Source: Kiritimatiellia bacterium (lineage in GTDB: Bacteria; Verrucomicrobiota; Kiritimatiellia; JAFGHX01). Taken from it: a stretch of 42,177 bases of DNA. Below the pieces are notes generated by a model. It had not been told where the DNA came from. It worked only from the letters and a program-made list of their open reading frames with translations, and made no database searches. Within the stretch, counting starts at the first letter, position 1. Each line of letters starts with the position of its first letter. Positions 8,032 through 16,153 of this stretch are shown here, in pieces. Where the stretch lies: the NCBI GenBank assembly GCA_016929905.1, contig JAFGHX010000353.1, positions 1 to 42,177 of the forward strand, in the 5' to 3' direction. Made by a program: the position numbers and the translations under genes.

Positions 8032-8139
8032 GGAGGGCGAGCGTCCTCGCGAGCCGGGGTGTCGAGACGACCTCGTCTTGCCGGGCGTCCCGTGCGGCGT
8101 ACGACGGCTGCGGGCGGCCGCGGAGGCCTGCGGCCCTCC
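8032..8139. repeat. Hairpin-rich intergenic element (family C relative)
   Basis: Bases 8032-8055 repeat the right arm of the inverted repeat at 5856-5879 with one insertion (GGAGGGCGAGCGTCC then TCGCGAGCC). The ends GGAGGGC (8032-8038) and GCCCTCC (8133-8139) pair. An inner GGCCGC/GCGGCC hairpin lies at 8116-8135. It fills most of the gap between the deacetylase and M24 genes. Confidence 0.65.
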
Positions 8140-8167
8140 AAACGGACGGACACAAGGAGGCACGGTC

Positions 8168-9325
8168 ATGAACGCCATACCCGACCCGGAATACAAAGCC
8201 AGAATCCGCAAGTTCCAGGCCAACATCCGAGCCGCCGGGCTCGACGCCGCCTTGGTGCACGCCAACGAGTCCGATTTCGCCAACGTCCGCTATCTCTCCG
8301 ACTACTGGCCGACCTTCGAGGCGGGCGGCGTCTTCGTGCCCGCCAAAGGCGAGCCCATTCTGATCATCGGGCCGGAAAGCGAGACCTATGCGCGCGGCCG
8401 CAGCAAGATCCGGCGCATCGAGAAAATGGTCGAGTACCGCGAATCGGCCGAGCCCCAGTACCCCGGCATTCCGGTCGCCTCCTTCAAGGATATCGTTGCC
8501 AAGGCTCGCAATGGCAAGCCGATCAAGACGATCGGCCTCGTCGGCTATTCCGTGATGCCGCTACCGGTGTACACCCGCTTGAAGAAGGACCTGCCGGGCG
8601 CAAGACTCGTCAAAGCCGACGAAACGCTGTCGGGTCTGCGTACGATCAAGAGCGCGGCGGAAATCGCGCTGATGCGGAAGGCGTTCCGGATCAGCGAGCA
8701 GGCGATCGACGCGATCCTGGCCGAAATCAAGCCCGGCATGACCGAACTGCAGGTGATCGGCATCGCGCAGCGCGAGATGTACAAGTACGGCGCCGAATAC
8801 GAGGGGCATGCCCAGTACTGCTTCTGCGGCCCGGCGACCAACAACGCCATCTCGCGGCCGACCCACAACAAGATCAAACGGCGTGAAGTCATCCAGCTCA
8901 ATATCGGCGCGCGGGTCGGCGGCTACTCGTCCAGCGTTGGGCTGCCCATCTCCATCGGGCCGCTGCCGGCGCGCAAGAAGCGGCTGGTCGAGTTCGGGCT
9001 CGAAGCACACCTCCAGACCCTGTCTCTCATGAAGGCCGGCAAACCCGCGGCCGAGGTGGTCAAGGAGTACGAGGCGTTTGTGACCCGCCGCGGGTTCAAG
9101 AAGTACATGCTCTACGGGCCGTGCCACGGGATCGGTATGATGGAAGTCGAACGGCCGTGGATGGAGTCCACCTCCGAGTACCTGCTCCAGGAGAACATGA
9201 CGTTCCAGGTCGACACCTTCTTCGCCGACCGCGATTTCGGCCTGCGCTGGGAAAACGGCGTCCGCGTGACCAAACGCGGGGTCGAAAAGCTGTCGAAAAA
9301 GCACATGCGGCTGGTGGAGTTGTAG
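8168..9325 (+). CDS. M24-family (creatinase/prolidase-like) protein lacking metal ligands
   Basis: 385 residues with the two-domain pita-bread layout: an N-terminal creatinase-like domain (~10-150) and an M24 domain (~160-380). Canonical dimetal peptidases use D, D, H, E, E. Here the first D is N245 (QLNIGA), the second is Ser in GGYSSS (residues 252-257), the His is kept (H320, GPCHGIG), the first E is D349 (FQVD), and the last E is kept (E362, RWENG). A dinuclear metal centre is therefore unlikely. Creatinase itself is a metal-free member, so a C-N hydrolase or a non-catalytic role fits better than an aminopeptidase. AAGGAGG at 8155-8161 fixes the start. A creatininase-family gene lies at 17038. 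Confidence 0.85.
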   Translation: MNAIPDPEYKARIRKFQANIRAAGLDAALVHANESDFANVRYLSDYWPTFEAGGVFVPAKGEPILIIGPESETYARGRSKIRRIEKMVEYRESAEPQYPGIPVASFKDIVAKARNGKPIKTIGLVGYSVMPLPVYTRLKKDLPGARLVKADETLSGLRTIKSAAEIALMRKAFRISEQAIDAILAEIKPGMTELQVIGIAQREMYKYGAEYEGHAQYCFCGPATNNAISRPTHNKIKRREVIQLNIGARVGGYSSSVGLPISIGPLPARKKRLVEFGLEAHLQTLSLMKAGKPAAEVVKEYEAFVTRRGFKKYMLYGPCHGIGMMEVERPWMESTSEYLLQENMTFQVDTFFADRDFGLRWENGVRVTKRGVEKLSKKHMRLVEL

Positions 9326-9439
9326 AGCCGGCGGCCGTCATGTCTTGATCCATTAAGTCGAACGATTCTCCAAGTGCGCAGGATCGACCTGCGCCCGTCA
9401 AGATCGTCAACTGAAAGCCGCGGTTCGGTGGCCGAGTCT

Positions 9440-9523
9440 GACAGGCTCTACTGCGGAATGGCCGGCGGCGTGACGGGCACCGTCTGGTTCGATGACGTAC
9501 ACCTCAAGGTGCTTGAAGACTAA
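9440..9523 (+). pseudogene. C-terminal remnant of a carbohydrate-binding-like protein
   Basis: The frame ending at TAA 9521-9523 reads LYCGMAGG then VTGTVWFDDVHLKVLED. This resembles the last strands of a jelly-roll carbohydrate-binding domain, where TGTVWFDDV-type endings are common. The frame is open back to 9326 but has no start codon and no recognisable domain there. A perfect hairpin starts at the stop codon. It looks like the last piece of a deleted secreted glycosidase gene. Confidence 0.5.
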
Positions 9524-9562
9524 GTGCACCCGAACGTCACCGCATTGACGTTCGGGTGCACT
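9523..9562 (+). terminator. Perfect 17-bp hairpin downstream of the remnant
   Basis: Arms AGTGCACCCGAACGTCA (9523-9539) and its exact complement (9546-9562) enclose the loop CCGCAT. It overlaps the remnant's stop codon and ends 20 bp before the next gene's start. There is no T-run, so termination is uncertain. It may also fold in the leader of the glycosidase mRNA. Confidence 0.55.
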
Positions 9563-9582
9563 AAGAGATGGAGGATATTCCG

Positions 9583-11568
9583 ATGCACATTCCGAAATGG
9601 GCGCTGTTCTTCGATTTCCACACCGTGCCCACCAATCCGGATGTGGGCAAGGCGTTCGACATGGCGGCCATCACGGACTGGGTGGCCGAGTGCGGGGCGG
9701 ACTTCATCGTCTTTCCTGCCCGCTGTAACCTGGGGATGGCCTACTATCCGACCCAGCTCGGCGTTCCGCACCCGGCCATGAAGCGTGATTTGTTCGGCGA
9801 GCTGGCCGCCGCCTGCCAGTCCAAAGGCATCGCGCTCTCCGCCTACATCAATGTGGGGCTCAGCCACGAAGAAGCGTACCGGCATCGGGACTGGGCGATC
9901 CTGCATGCCGACGGGCGTACGTACCGCGAGCCGTTCGGCCACCATTTCTTTCGCCAGATGTGCTACAACTCCGGCTATGGCGACCACGTCGCCGCCATGG
10001 CCCGTGAGATCGCCGAACGCTACCCTGTCGCCGGCTTCTTCTTCGACTGCTTCCACACCCCGCCCTGCATCGGGGTCGAGTGCATGGACCGGATGACGGC
10101 CGAAGGCGTCGACTGGCAGGACCCGGAAGCGCTCAACGACTTCAACCTGCGCAAGGTGCACGCCATGGGCCGGAAGCTGTCGGACGCCGTTCGGGAGATC
10201 AGGCCGGATCTGCTCATCTATTTCAACGGGGTCGACTTCGAGGGCCAGGCCGAGTTCGGGACGTACCTGGAGCTGGAATGCCTGCCACAGGGCGGGTGGG
10301 GCTACGAAGTGCTGCCCATGGTCTCACGCTACATGCGGACGCTGGGCAAACCCGTGCTGAACATGACCGGGCGGTTCCAGAAGAGTTGGGGCGATTTCGG
10401 CGGAGTGCGCCCCGTGCCGAGCGTCGAGTACGACTGCATCCGCGGTATCGCCAACGCCGTGCCGCCCTCGATCGGCGACCATTTCCACCCGCGCGGCGAT
10501 CTGAACCGCGCGGTCATGGAACTGGACAAGGCTGTCTACGACCGGCTTCGCCCGCTCCAGCCGTGGATCGACGAGGCCAAGCCGGTGGTCGAGATGGCAA
10601 CGGTCATGAAGTGCGGCTATCCCGGCCAGGCGTGGGCCGGCGGCGAGCGGCCGCACCGGAAGCAACTGGCCGTCGAGGCGACGAAGGCGGCCACGCGCAT
10701 GCTCTGCGAACTCAAAATGCAGTTCGACAACGTCTCGCTGGCCTCGGACTGGGATGCCTACAAGCTTTTGGTCCTACCCGACGAGGTCGAGATAGGCCCT
10801 GAACTGGCCGAGCGGCTTCAGGCGCATGTGGCGCGCGGTGGCGGCATCCTGGCCACGGGCTGGTCCGGTCTCGATCCGGAGCGCCAGCGCTTTGTGCTGG
10901 ACGCTTGGGGGGTCGAGTACAAGGGGGACGATCCGCTCGACCCGGCGTATGTCGAGTTCGCACCCGGCTTCTCCGAGGGCATGCCCGACATGCCCGTCAC
11001 GCTCTACGAACAGGGGATCCGGCTGGCGGCCGGGCCGGGCGCCGAGGTGCTTGCCACCATCACCGCGCCCTACTGCAGCCTCGGCTGGGACGGCCGCCAC
11101 GGTTTCTACTATACGCCGCCGGACAAGACGACGGGGCGTCCCGCGGTCACGCTGAATGGGCGTGTCGCCCATGTCAGCCACCCCATATTCCGCACATACT
11201 ACCGCAGCGGCGCGCTGCCTCTGCGTCAAATCGTGGCCAACCTGCTAGATCGGCTCCTGCCCGAGCCCCTGGTCCGCGCGCCCGGCGCGCCTTCGTTCAG
11301 CCGCGTGACGGTGACGGAGCAGCCCGGCCGGCGCATGGTCTACGTGCTGGCGTACCTGCCCGAGGCGCGCGGGGCAGGTGTTCAGATGATCGAGGAGCCG
11401 ATAGAACTGAACGATTTCACCCTCAGCCTGCGCATCGACGGGCGCACGCCGCGCAACGTGTACCTCGCACCGAGCGGCACGAAACTCGACTTCCGCATCG
11501 AAGGCAACTACGCTACAACCTGCATCCCTCGCGTCGCAGGTTGGGCCGTCGTCGTTTTGGAGGAGTGA
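9583..11568 (+). CDS. GHL6-like glycosidase with beta-galactosidase trimerisation-like domain
   Basis: 661 residues. Residues ~1-350 look like the hypothetical glycoside hydrolase GHL6 TIM barrel (WALFFDFHTVPTNPDVG at the start, FFFDCFHTPP, ELECLPQGGWGYE). Residues ~370-560 look like a flavodoxin-like beta-galactosidase trimerisation domain (LLVLPDEVEIGPELAERLQ, GGGILATGWSG). A C-terminal beta domain follows. The start at 9583 has GGAGG seven bases upstream; the ATG at 9568 lacks one. There is no signal peptide, so it probably acts on imported oligosaccharides. The probable substrate class is a galactoside- or fucoside-like sugar, with low certainty. Confidence 0.75.
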   Translation: MHIPKWALFFDFHTVPTNPDVGKAFDMAAITDWVAECGADFIVFPARCNLGMAYYPTQLGVPHPAMKRDLFGELAAACQSKGIALSAYINVGLSHEEAYRHRDWAILHADGRTYREPFGHHFFRQMCYNSGYGDHVAAMAREIAERYPVAGFFFDCFHTPPCIGVECMDRMTAEGVDWQDPEALNDFNLRKVHAMGRKLSDAVREIRPDLLIYFNGVDFEGQAEFGTYLELECLPQGGWGYEVLPMVSRYMRTLGKPVLNMTGRFQKSWGDFGGVRPVPSVEYDCIRGIANAVPPSIGDHFHPRGDLNRAVMELDKAVYDRLRPLQPWIDEAKPVVEMATVMKCGYPGQAWAGGERPHRKQLAVEATKAATRMLCELKMQFDNVSLASDWDAYKLLVLPDEVEIGPELAERLQAHVARGGGILATGWSGLDPERQRFVLDAWGVEYKGDDPLDPAYVEFAPGFSEGMPDMPVTLYEQGIRLAAGPGAEVLATITAPYCSLGWDGRHGFYYTPPDKTTGRPAVTLNGRVAHVSHPIFRTYYRSGALPLRQIVANLLDRLLPEPLVRAPGAPSFSRVTVTEQPGRRMVYVLAYLPEARGAGVQMIEEPIELNDFTLSLRIDGRTPRNVYLAPSGTKLDFRIEGNYATTCIPRVAGWAVVVLEE

Positions 11569-11575
11569 GGTAGTG

Positions 11576-11659
11576 ATGAAGTTGGAGGAAATGAGAGCAC
11601 TGCTCAAGAAGCACCCGGCCGGCTTTCCTGGAACGTTCGGGGAGTTCAAGAACAAGTAG
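11576..11659 (+). CDS. Small ORF ending inside a repeat element
   Basis: 27 codons (MKLEEMRALLKKHPAGFPG, then TFGEFKNK). It begins eight bases after the glycosidase stop, near GAGG. Its stop codon TAG is supplied by the first bases of the repeat at 11655. It may be a real small protein or the N-terminal stub of a gene interrupted by that repeat. No family is recognised. Confidence 0.3.
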   Translation: MKLEEMRALLKKHPAGFPGTFGEFKNK

Positions 11660-11758
11660 CGCGGTCATTCTTGGCCGCGCTCCGACGAGCTTGCCGCTGT
11701 CCTGACGGCTGGGCTGCGCGGCAGCACAGGGCACGCAGGCAAGAATGCCTGCGCTACT
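11655..11758. repeat. Multi-hairpin repeat family B
   Basis: The ends AGTAGCGC (11655-11662) and GCGCTACT (11751-11758) are exact complements. Inside are GCGCGG/CCGCGC (11659-11680) and GCAGGC-AAGAAT-GCCTGC (11735-11752), with further GC stems between. The layout, outer arms plus several inner hairpins over ~100 bp, matches family A although the sequence differs. Confidence 0.75.
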
Positions 11759-11778
11759 GGACGCGGACTCTGGAGACC

Positions 11779-14052
11779 ATGAAGGAGCCCAGACAACCGA
11801 ACGAGAAGAGCTGGGAGTTTGTCGATGACCTCCGCCAACCCCTGCATCAGCGGGTCGCCTTGGAACGGCAGCAGCCGAGAGCGGGTGAAGCCGACCTGCG
11901 GCGCGGCGCCACGCTCGAGATCCGGTTCCCGGATCCGCAGCGCCTGCTCGCGACCGCCCATCGTGACTTCAGGCGGTTCCTGAAACTCGGCGGGGTTCGG
12001 CGGGGCCTTTACCGCATCGAGGAGGCCACGCGGAACCTGTTCTGCGCTGTTCCGGAGCTCGGCGGCTTGATCACGATCAGTGTCGGCGAACGGCCGTCGC
12101 ACTGCGTCTCCGGCCGGATAGGGCCCGGCTACCCGCCCGTGAACTGTCCGCGCTGCTCGAGACGCCGCCCGGAGGAGGTGCTGGCCGACACGCTTGCCGC
12201 GATGCGCCGCGGCATGAATGCCGTCAACCCCGACGCCGAGCTGATCTCCTGGCCGTACAGCCAGTTGATCATCTGGGGCGCGACGCTCACCAAGCGGGCC
12301 GCCGCGTCCGTGCCGGAGGGCGTCATCCTGCAACACAATTTCGAGCGGGGCGGCCGCGGCAAACAGCTCGGCAAGTGGCGGGAGGCCGACGACTACTGGC
12401 TTTCGTGGATCGGCCCGAGTCGAGTCTTCCGGAACTGTGCGAAGGCCGCGCTTCGAACGGGCCGGCGCGTCTCGGCCAAACTTCAAGTCGGCTGCTCACA
12501 CGAAGTGGCTACCGTGCCGTTTGTCCCGGTGCCCGGCAACCTGTACCGCAAGTACAACCGCATGCACGCGTTGGGCGTGAGCGCCGCCATGCAATGCTGG
12601 TTCTTCGGAAACTACCCGTCCGTCATGACCAAGGCGGCGGGCGAACTCTCGTTCGCGCCGTTTCCCAAGACGGAAGACGCGTTCCTGCTCCAACTTGCCC
12701 GGCGCAACTGGGGCAAACACGCACCGCAGGTCGTGGAAGCGTGGAAGTTCATGCGGCGCGGCTACGCCGATTATCCGCTCAACATCGTCTTCAGTACATA
12801 CGGACCCATGCATGACGGGCCCGTCTGGCCGCTGCATCTGGCGCCCGCGGACACGCCGCTGTGCCCGACTTGGCGCCTGGACTACGAGACGAGTGGCGAC
12901 CGGGTAGGGGAGTGCATCAACTACGCGCATTCGACCCAGGAGGTCCTCGTGCTCTGCCGCAGAATGGCCGAGAACTGGGCGCGCGGCGTCGCGATCCTGG
13001 AACGACTGCTGCCCGACTATGCCGATGATCCCGAACGCGTCAAGGACATCGGCGTCGCCACCGCGTTGGGCCTGCAGTTCCAGAGCGGCGTGCACATCCT
13101 CAGGTTCTACGCGTTGCGCGAACGGATGCTTCGGGCGACCGGCCGGGGGCGGCTGGACGATTTGGCGCAGATGCGGGAGTTGGTGGAAGCGGAACTGAAT
13201 ATTGACAAACGACTGCTCGAGCTGTGCCGGGCCGACTCACGGCTTGGGTTTCATTCTGAAGCGGAGGGATACAAGTACTTCCCGGCGAAAATCCGCTGGC
13301 GGATGAAGCGCTTGCAGAACCTGCTGGCAACGGAGTTCCCGCGTACGGAGCGGCGTATCAGGCGCGGCGCGGCGCTATGGCCGGCGTATACCGGCGACAA
13401 GATCGAAGGGCCGGCCTACCGCTGCAAGCGCCTGGCCAAGCGTCCGTCCTTGACGGCGGGGCCGGTTGGGCCCGGCTGGGACGAATTGCCGGAGGCGGAA
13501 TGCACGTTCAGACGCTTTCATTATGCGGGACGCTATTCGGGGCTGAAGGGTGGCGATGCCCGGGCCCGTCGGACGATCTGGAAGGCGGGTTATGACGACC
13601 GGGCCCTGTATGTCGGCATCCGTTGTGGCGAGCCGAACATGGCGAACATCCGCGACACCAGCACGGACAAGCTTCTTGTCCACCCCTCAAATACCGACTG
13701 TGTGGAGGTACGCATCGAACCCAGACGGCTGTGGCCGTATGTCGGGTTCTTTGTGAGCGCGCGCGGGTCTCGCGGCCTTCGCAAGTTGGGCGCGGCGCAG
13801 GACTACCGCTGGACGGCCGCGACTCAGCCGGCGTCCGGCGGCTGGTCGGCCGTGTTCAAGATCCCGTTCATCTGTCTCGGCGACGACGTCAAGCCCGGCC
13901 GTCCGATGCGAATCAACATCGTCCGGATCGTCCCCGGCGCCACCGAGTACGGCGAGACGATCCACCGCTTCGTCCCGGCGCACCCGCTCAAGCCACGGAA
14001 CGCTCTGGGCTCGGAGAATCCATTGGACCTAGCCTGGCTCGTCTTTGAATGA
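11779..14052 (+). CDS. Glycosidase-like protein with C-terminal CBM9-like domain
   Basis: 757 residues. The central part (~80-450) has features of DUF4838/GH20-like barrels in environmental polysaccharide degraders: a CPRCSRRRPEEVLADTL segment, then NAVNPDAELISWPYSQ and later NIVFSTYGPMHDGP. The C-terminal ~180 residues resemble a family-9 carbohydrate-binding/DOMON-like sandwich (TIWKAGYDDRALYVGIRC, DCVEVRIEP, YVGFFVSARG). The ATG at 11779 follows GGAGA; the frame remains open further upstream only through the repeat at 11655-11758. The protein starts abruptly, so it may be N-terminally shortened. It is probably cytosolic, since no signal peptide is visible. The substrate is unknown. Confidence 0.65.
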   Translation: MKEPRQPNEKSWEFVDDLRQPLHQRVALERQQPRAGEADLRRGATLEIRFPDPQRLLATAHRDFRRFLKLGGVRRGLYRIEEATRNLFCAVPELGGLITISVGERPSHCVSGRIGPGYPPVNCPRCSRRRPEEVLADTLAAMRRGMNAVNPDAELISWPYSQLIIWGATLTKRAAASVPEGVILQHNFERGGRGKQLGKWREADDYWLSWIGPSRVFRNCAKAALRTGRRVSAKLQVGCSHEVATVPFVPVPGNLYRKYNRMHALGVSAAMQCWFFGNYPSVMTKAAGELSFAPFPKTEDAFLLQLARRNWGKHAPQVVEAWKFMRRGYADYPLNIVFSTYGPMHDGPVWPLHLAPADTPLCPTWRLDYETSGDRVGECINYAHSTQEVLVLCRRMAENWARGVAILERLLPDYADDPERVKDIGVATALGLQFQSGVHILRFYALRERMLRATGRGRLDDLAQMRELVEAELNIDKRLLELCRADSRLGFHSEAEGYKYFPAKIRWRMKRLQNLLATEFPRTERRIRRGAALWPAYTGDKIEGPAYRCKRLAKRPSLTAGPVGPGWDELPEAECTFRRFHYAGRYSGLKGGDARARRTIWKAGYDDRALYVGIRCGEPNMANIRDTSTDKLLVHPSNTDCVEVRIEPRRLWPYVGFFVSARGSRGLRKLGAAQDYRWTAATQPASGGWSAVFKIPFICLGDDVKPGRPMRINIVRIVPGATEYGETIHRFVPAHPLKPRNALGSENPLDLAWLVFE

Positions 14053-14097
14053 TGCGTAAAAATGATGCGTAAACTGGAAAGCCCACTGATCGTCGAG

Positions 14098-14155
14098 GTT
14101 GTTAACAACTTAATTAATTCAACAATTAATTAATTGTTTAATTACTTAATTAAGA
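14098..14155. other. AT-rich island upstream of the second LacI-operator promoter
   Basis: About 58 bases of almost pure A/T stand out in GC-rich surroundings, with nested palindromes built on TTAATTAA (CTTAATTAAG at 14145-14154, CAATTAATTAATTG near 14121-14136). The island lies just after the preceding gene's stop and ~50 bp before the -35 box. It may be a DNA-bending, UP-like or nucleoid-protein site, or a terminator region; the role is inferred. Confidence 0.5.
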
Positions 14156-14205
14156 ATCGTGAGCGGGGCCGCGGAGGGATGACATGCGGACGGATGCGCT
14201 TCCCC

Positions 14206-14251
14206 TTGACAGAGACGGACACAGGCGGTATGTTTCGCTTAATCGATTAAG
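14206..14251 (+). promoter_or_regulatory. Promoter with LacI-type operator, second copy
   Basis: TTGACA (14206-14211), a 17-bp spacer and TATGTT (14229-14234) are followed by the perfect palindrome CTTAATCGATTAAG (14238-14251). Promoter type, operator sequence and operator position all match 166-212, so both operons very likely answer to one LacI-family repressor. Confidence 0.8.
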
Positions 14252-14290
14252 TGAAGGGCTCGGTGGTGTGTCGAGCGTGGCGTGAGCAAC

Positions 14291-15148
14291 ATGAAATTCG
14301 TCTTCGGCTGCGACGACGTCGGCGGGGCGCGCGGCGAACGGCCCCTGGGGTGGTTCAGAAAGCTCGTGGACTGGCTGGACGCGATGCACATCCCCGGCAC
14401 CTTCTTCTGGGTCCCGAAGCCGGGCGGCCGGCCCGCGGATCCCGATGGGCCGTGGATGCAGGCGATCCGGCCCGCGCGCGAGCACGGGCACGATTTCCAA
14501 CTCCATGGGCTGACGCACCATTGCCTCGAATTCGGCGTCCCGCAGGAAAGCATCCGGCGCCACAACCCGCGGCTGTTCGAGGACTACGAACGGGAGAAGG
14601 AAAAGTGGGACGGTGAACACACCGTCCCCGCACTCGAGAAAAGATTCGCCGAAGGAATTCAAATCTACGAACGCGCCTTCGGCGAACGGCCCCTGATCTT
14701 CCGCGCGCCATGCCTCGGCATGTGTGCCAATGCCTACGCGGCCATGTCGCAGCACGGGCTGGCTTTCTCCTCAAGCCGCTCCGTGAATCCTGACGCGACG
14801 GGTTATGTGCTGACCCGCAAGCCGGAACTGGTCCCTCCCTGGCACGGCGACTATGACGGCATGCCCTATGAGGCCGCGCCCGGCGTGACGGAGATCCCGC
14901 TGGTCGAGGATCTTGCCATTGGCGGCTTCGCGTCCGAAGACCTGAACCTCATGCTGGACCTGTTCAAGACGGAGCTCCGCCGTTATCTCGACGGGCTGCC
15001 CGAGGGCGCGTTCGGCGTGTTCAGCTCGCACTACCAGGCGATCGGCAAACAGTTCGACCTGACCACCCGGCTCTACGAACGCCTGTTCGAGTGGCTGGCG
15101 GGGCAGGGCGTCAGCGAGTGGACGACTCTGCGTGCGGCGCTGCGATGA
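14291..15148 (+). CDS. Polysaccharide deacetylase-family (NodB fold) protein, second
   Basis: 285 residues from the ATG at 14291; an in-frame GTG at 14282 is possible and neither has a clear ribosome site. NodB motifs: MT1 FGCDDVGG (D8, D9), MT2 H-G-L-T-H (H72, H76), MT3 FRAPC. There is no signal peptide. It is only distantly similar to the protein at 7108 and is controlled by the LacI-type operator at 14238-14251. It is first in a run leading to two amidohydrolases and a creatininase-family enzyme, which suggests hydrolysis of C-N bonds in the same pathway. Confidence 0.85.
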   Translation: MKFVFGCDDVGGARGERPLGWFRKLVDWLDAMHIPGTFFWVPKPGGRPADPDGPWMQAIRPAREHGHDFQLHGLTHHCLEFGVPQESIRRHNPRLFEDYEREKEKWDGEHTVPALEKRFAEGIQIYERAFGERPLIFRAPCLGMCANAYAAMSQHGLAFSSSRSVNPDATGYVLTRKPELVPPWHGDYDGMPYEAAPGVTEIPLVEDLAIGGFASEDLNLMLDLFKTELRRYLDGLPEGAFGVFSSHYQAIGKQFDLTTRLYERLFEWLAGQGVSEWTTLRAALR

Positions 15149-15292
15149 AGCGTGTGCCCGGAGTGTTGCCCGCAGAGACACTGGAACCGCCTGTCTGGAC
15201 CATTCCCAACTGAGCGTGGCGCGTCTACACTAATTGTGAAGGCGGGAGTCCGTAGACAGATGCAAAACGCTTGAGTGCCTGTTGAGAGAGCT

Positions 15293-15361
15293 GGCTCGCG
15301 AGACGCTCGCCCGCCACGCGGAGCATGCTGTGCAAGATGGAGGCAAAGCGTCTCGCGAGCC
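15293..15361. repeat. Inverted repeat family C, copy 3
   Basis: Arms GGCTCGCGAGACGCT (15293-15307) and AGCGTCTCGCGAGCC (15347-15361) are perfect complements and match the arms at 5791-5879. The rest of the 15149-15394 gap holds no recognised gene. A second weak pair GTCTAC/GTAGAC lies at 15223-15257. Confidence 0.75.
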
Positions 15362-15394
15362 GCGTCCGTCAACAGCCGGTCGAGGCCTGACCCT

Positions 15395-16153
15395 ATGATC
15401 ATCGACGTCCATGCACATCTGTTCAGAGACCAAGCGTACAACCGTGCCTTTCTGGCCGAATGCCGGAAGGCGGGGATCGACAAGATCTGCGCATTCCTGA
15501 GCGGCATGGAAAGCACGGGCAAGCTCGCGGACGATCCGAACAGGCAGGCGCTCGATCTGCGCGAGGCCGACGCTGAATCGGTGATCGCCTTCGCGCGCGT
15601 GGACCCTACTGAGGGGGAAGCCGCCGTCACGGAGCTGGCACGGTGTGTCGCCGAATGCGGCATGCGCGGATTGAAGCTGTCCTACGGCGTGAAGGCGACG
15701 GACCCGCGTCTGTTCCCGCTCATCGAGAAGACGGTCGAGCTCCGGATCCCGATCCTGTTCCATGCGTTCATGGGCAGGCCATTCAGGCCGGAGCGCGACG
15801 ACCGGAATCCGTCTGAATCGGACGTGCTCGATATCGTGGCGCTTGCGCGACGGTTCCCCGCCGCCATGATCATTATGTCACACTACAACCTCGGCGACTG
15901 GGCGTACGGCATCAAGGCGGTCAAGTCCACGCCGAACATCTACCCCTGCACGAGCGGGAGCGGCATCGATTCGGGTTCCATCGAGATGGGGGTTGGCGAA
16001 GTGGGTGCGGACCGGATCATATTCGGGACCGATAATCTGATCTACGCCGGACTGGGCAAGATCTACGGTGCCCATATCTCCGAGCGCGAACGCGAGCTCA
16101 TCTTCGGCGAGAACCTCCGGCGGCTTCTGACCAAGCGGGGACCGTTGCCATGA
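15395..16153 (+). CDS. Amidohydrolase-2 family metal-dependent hydrolase
   Basis: 252 residues, a compact amidohydrolase (PF04909-type) barrel. The metal HxH is at residues 6-8 (DVHAH). Further likely ligands are the His of LFHAFMG, the His of MSHYN and the Asp of FGTDN near the end. It may hydrolyse a lactone or amide, or decarboxylate, as family members do. The stop overlaps the next start in ATGA (16150-16153), so the two proteins are probably made together. The start at 15395 follows GAGG at a slightly long distance. Confidence 0.85.
   Translation: MIIDVHAHLFRDQAYNRAFLAECRKAGIDKICAFLSGMESTGKLADDPNRQALDLREADAESVIAFARVDPTEGEAAVTELARCVAECGMRGLKLSYGVKATDPRLFPLIEKTVELRIPILFHAFMGRPFRPERDDRNPSESDVLDIVALARRFPAAMIIMSHYNLGDWAYGIKAVKSTPNIYPCTSGSGIDSGSIEMGVGEVGADRIIFGTDNLIYAGLGKIYGAHISERERELIFGENLRRLLTKRGPLP

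Noticed and set aside
9347..9370. Third LacI-type operator (ATTAAGTCGAACGATT)
   Set aside because: It is not palindromic around CG and has no promoter boxes in front.
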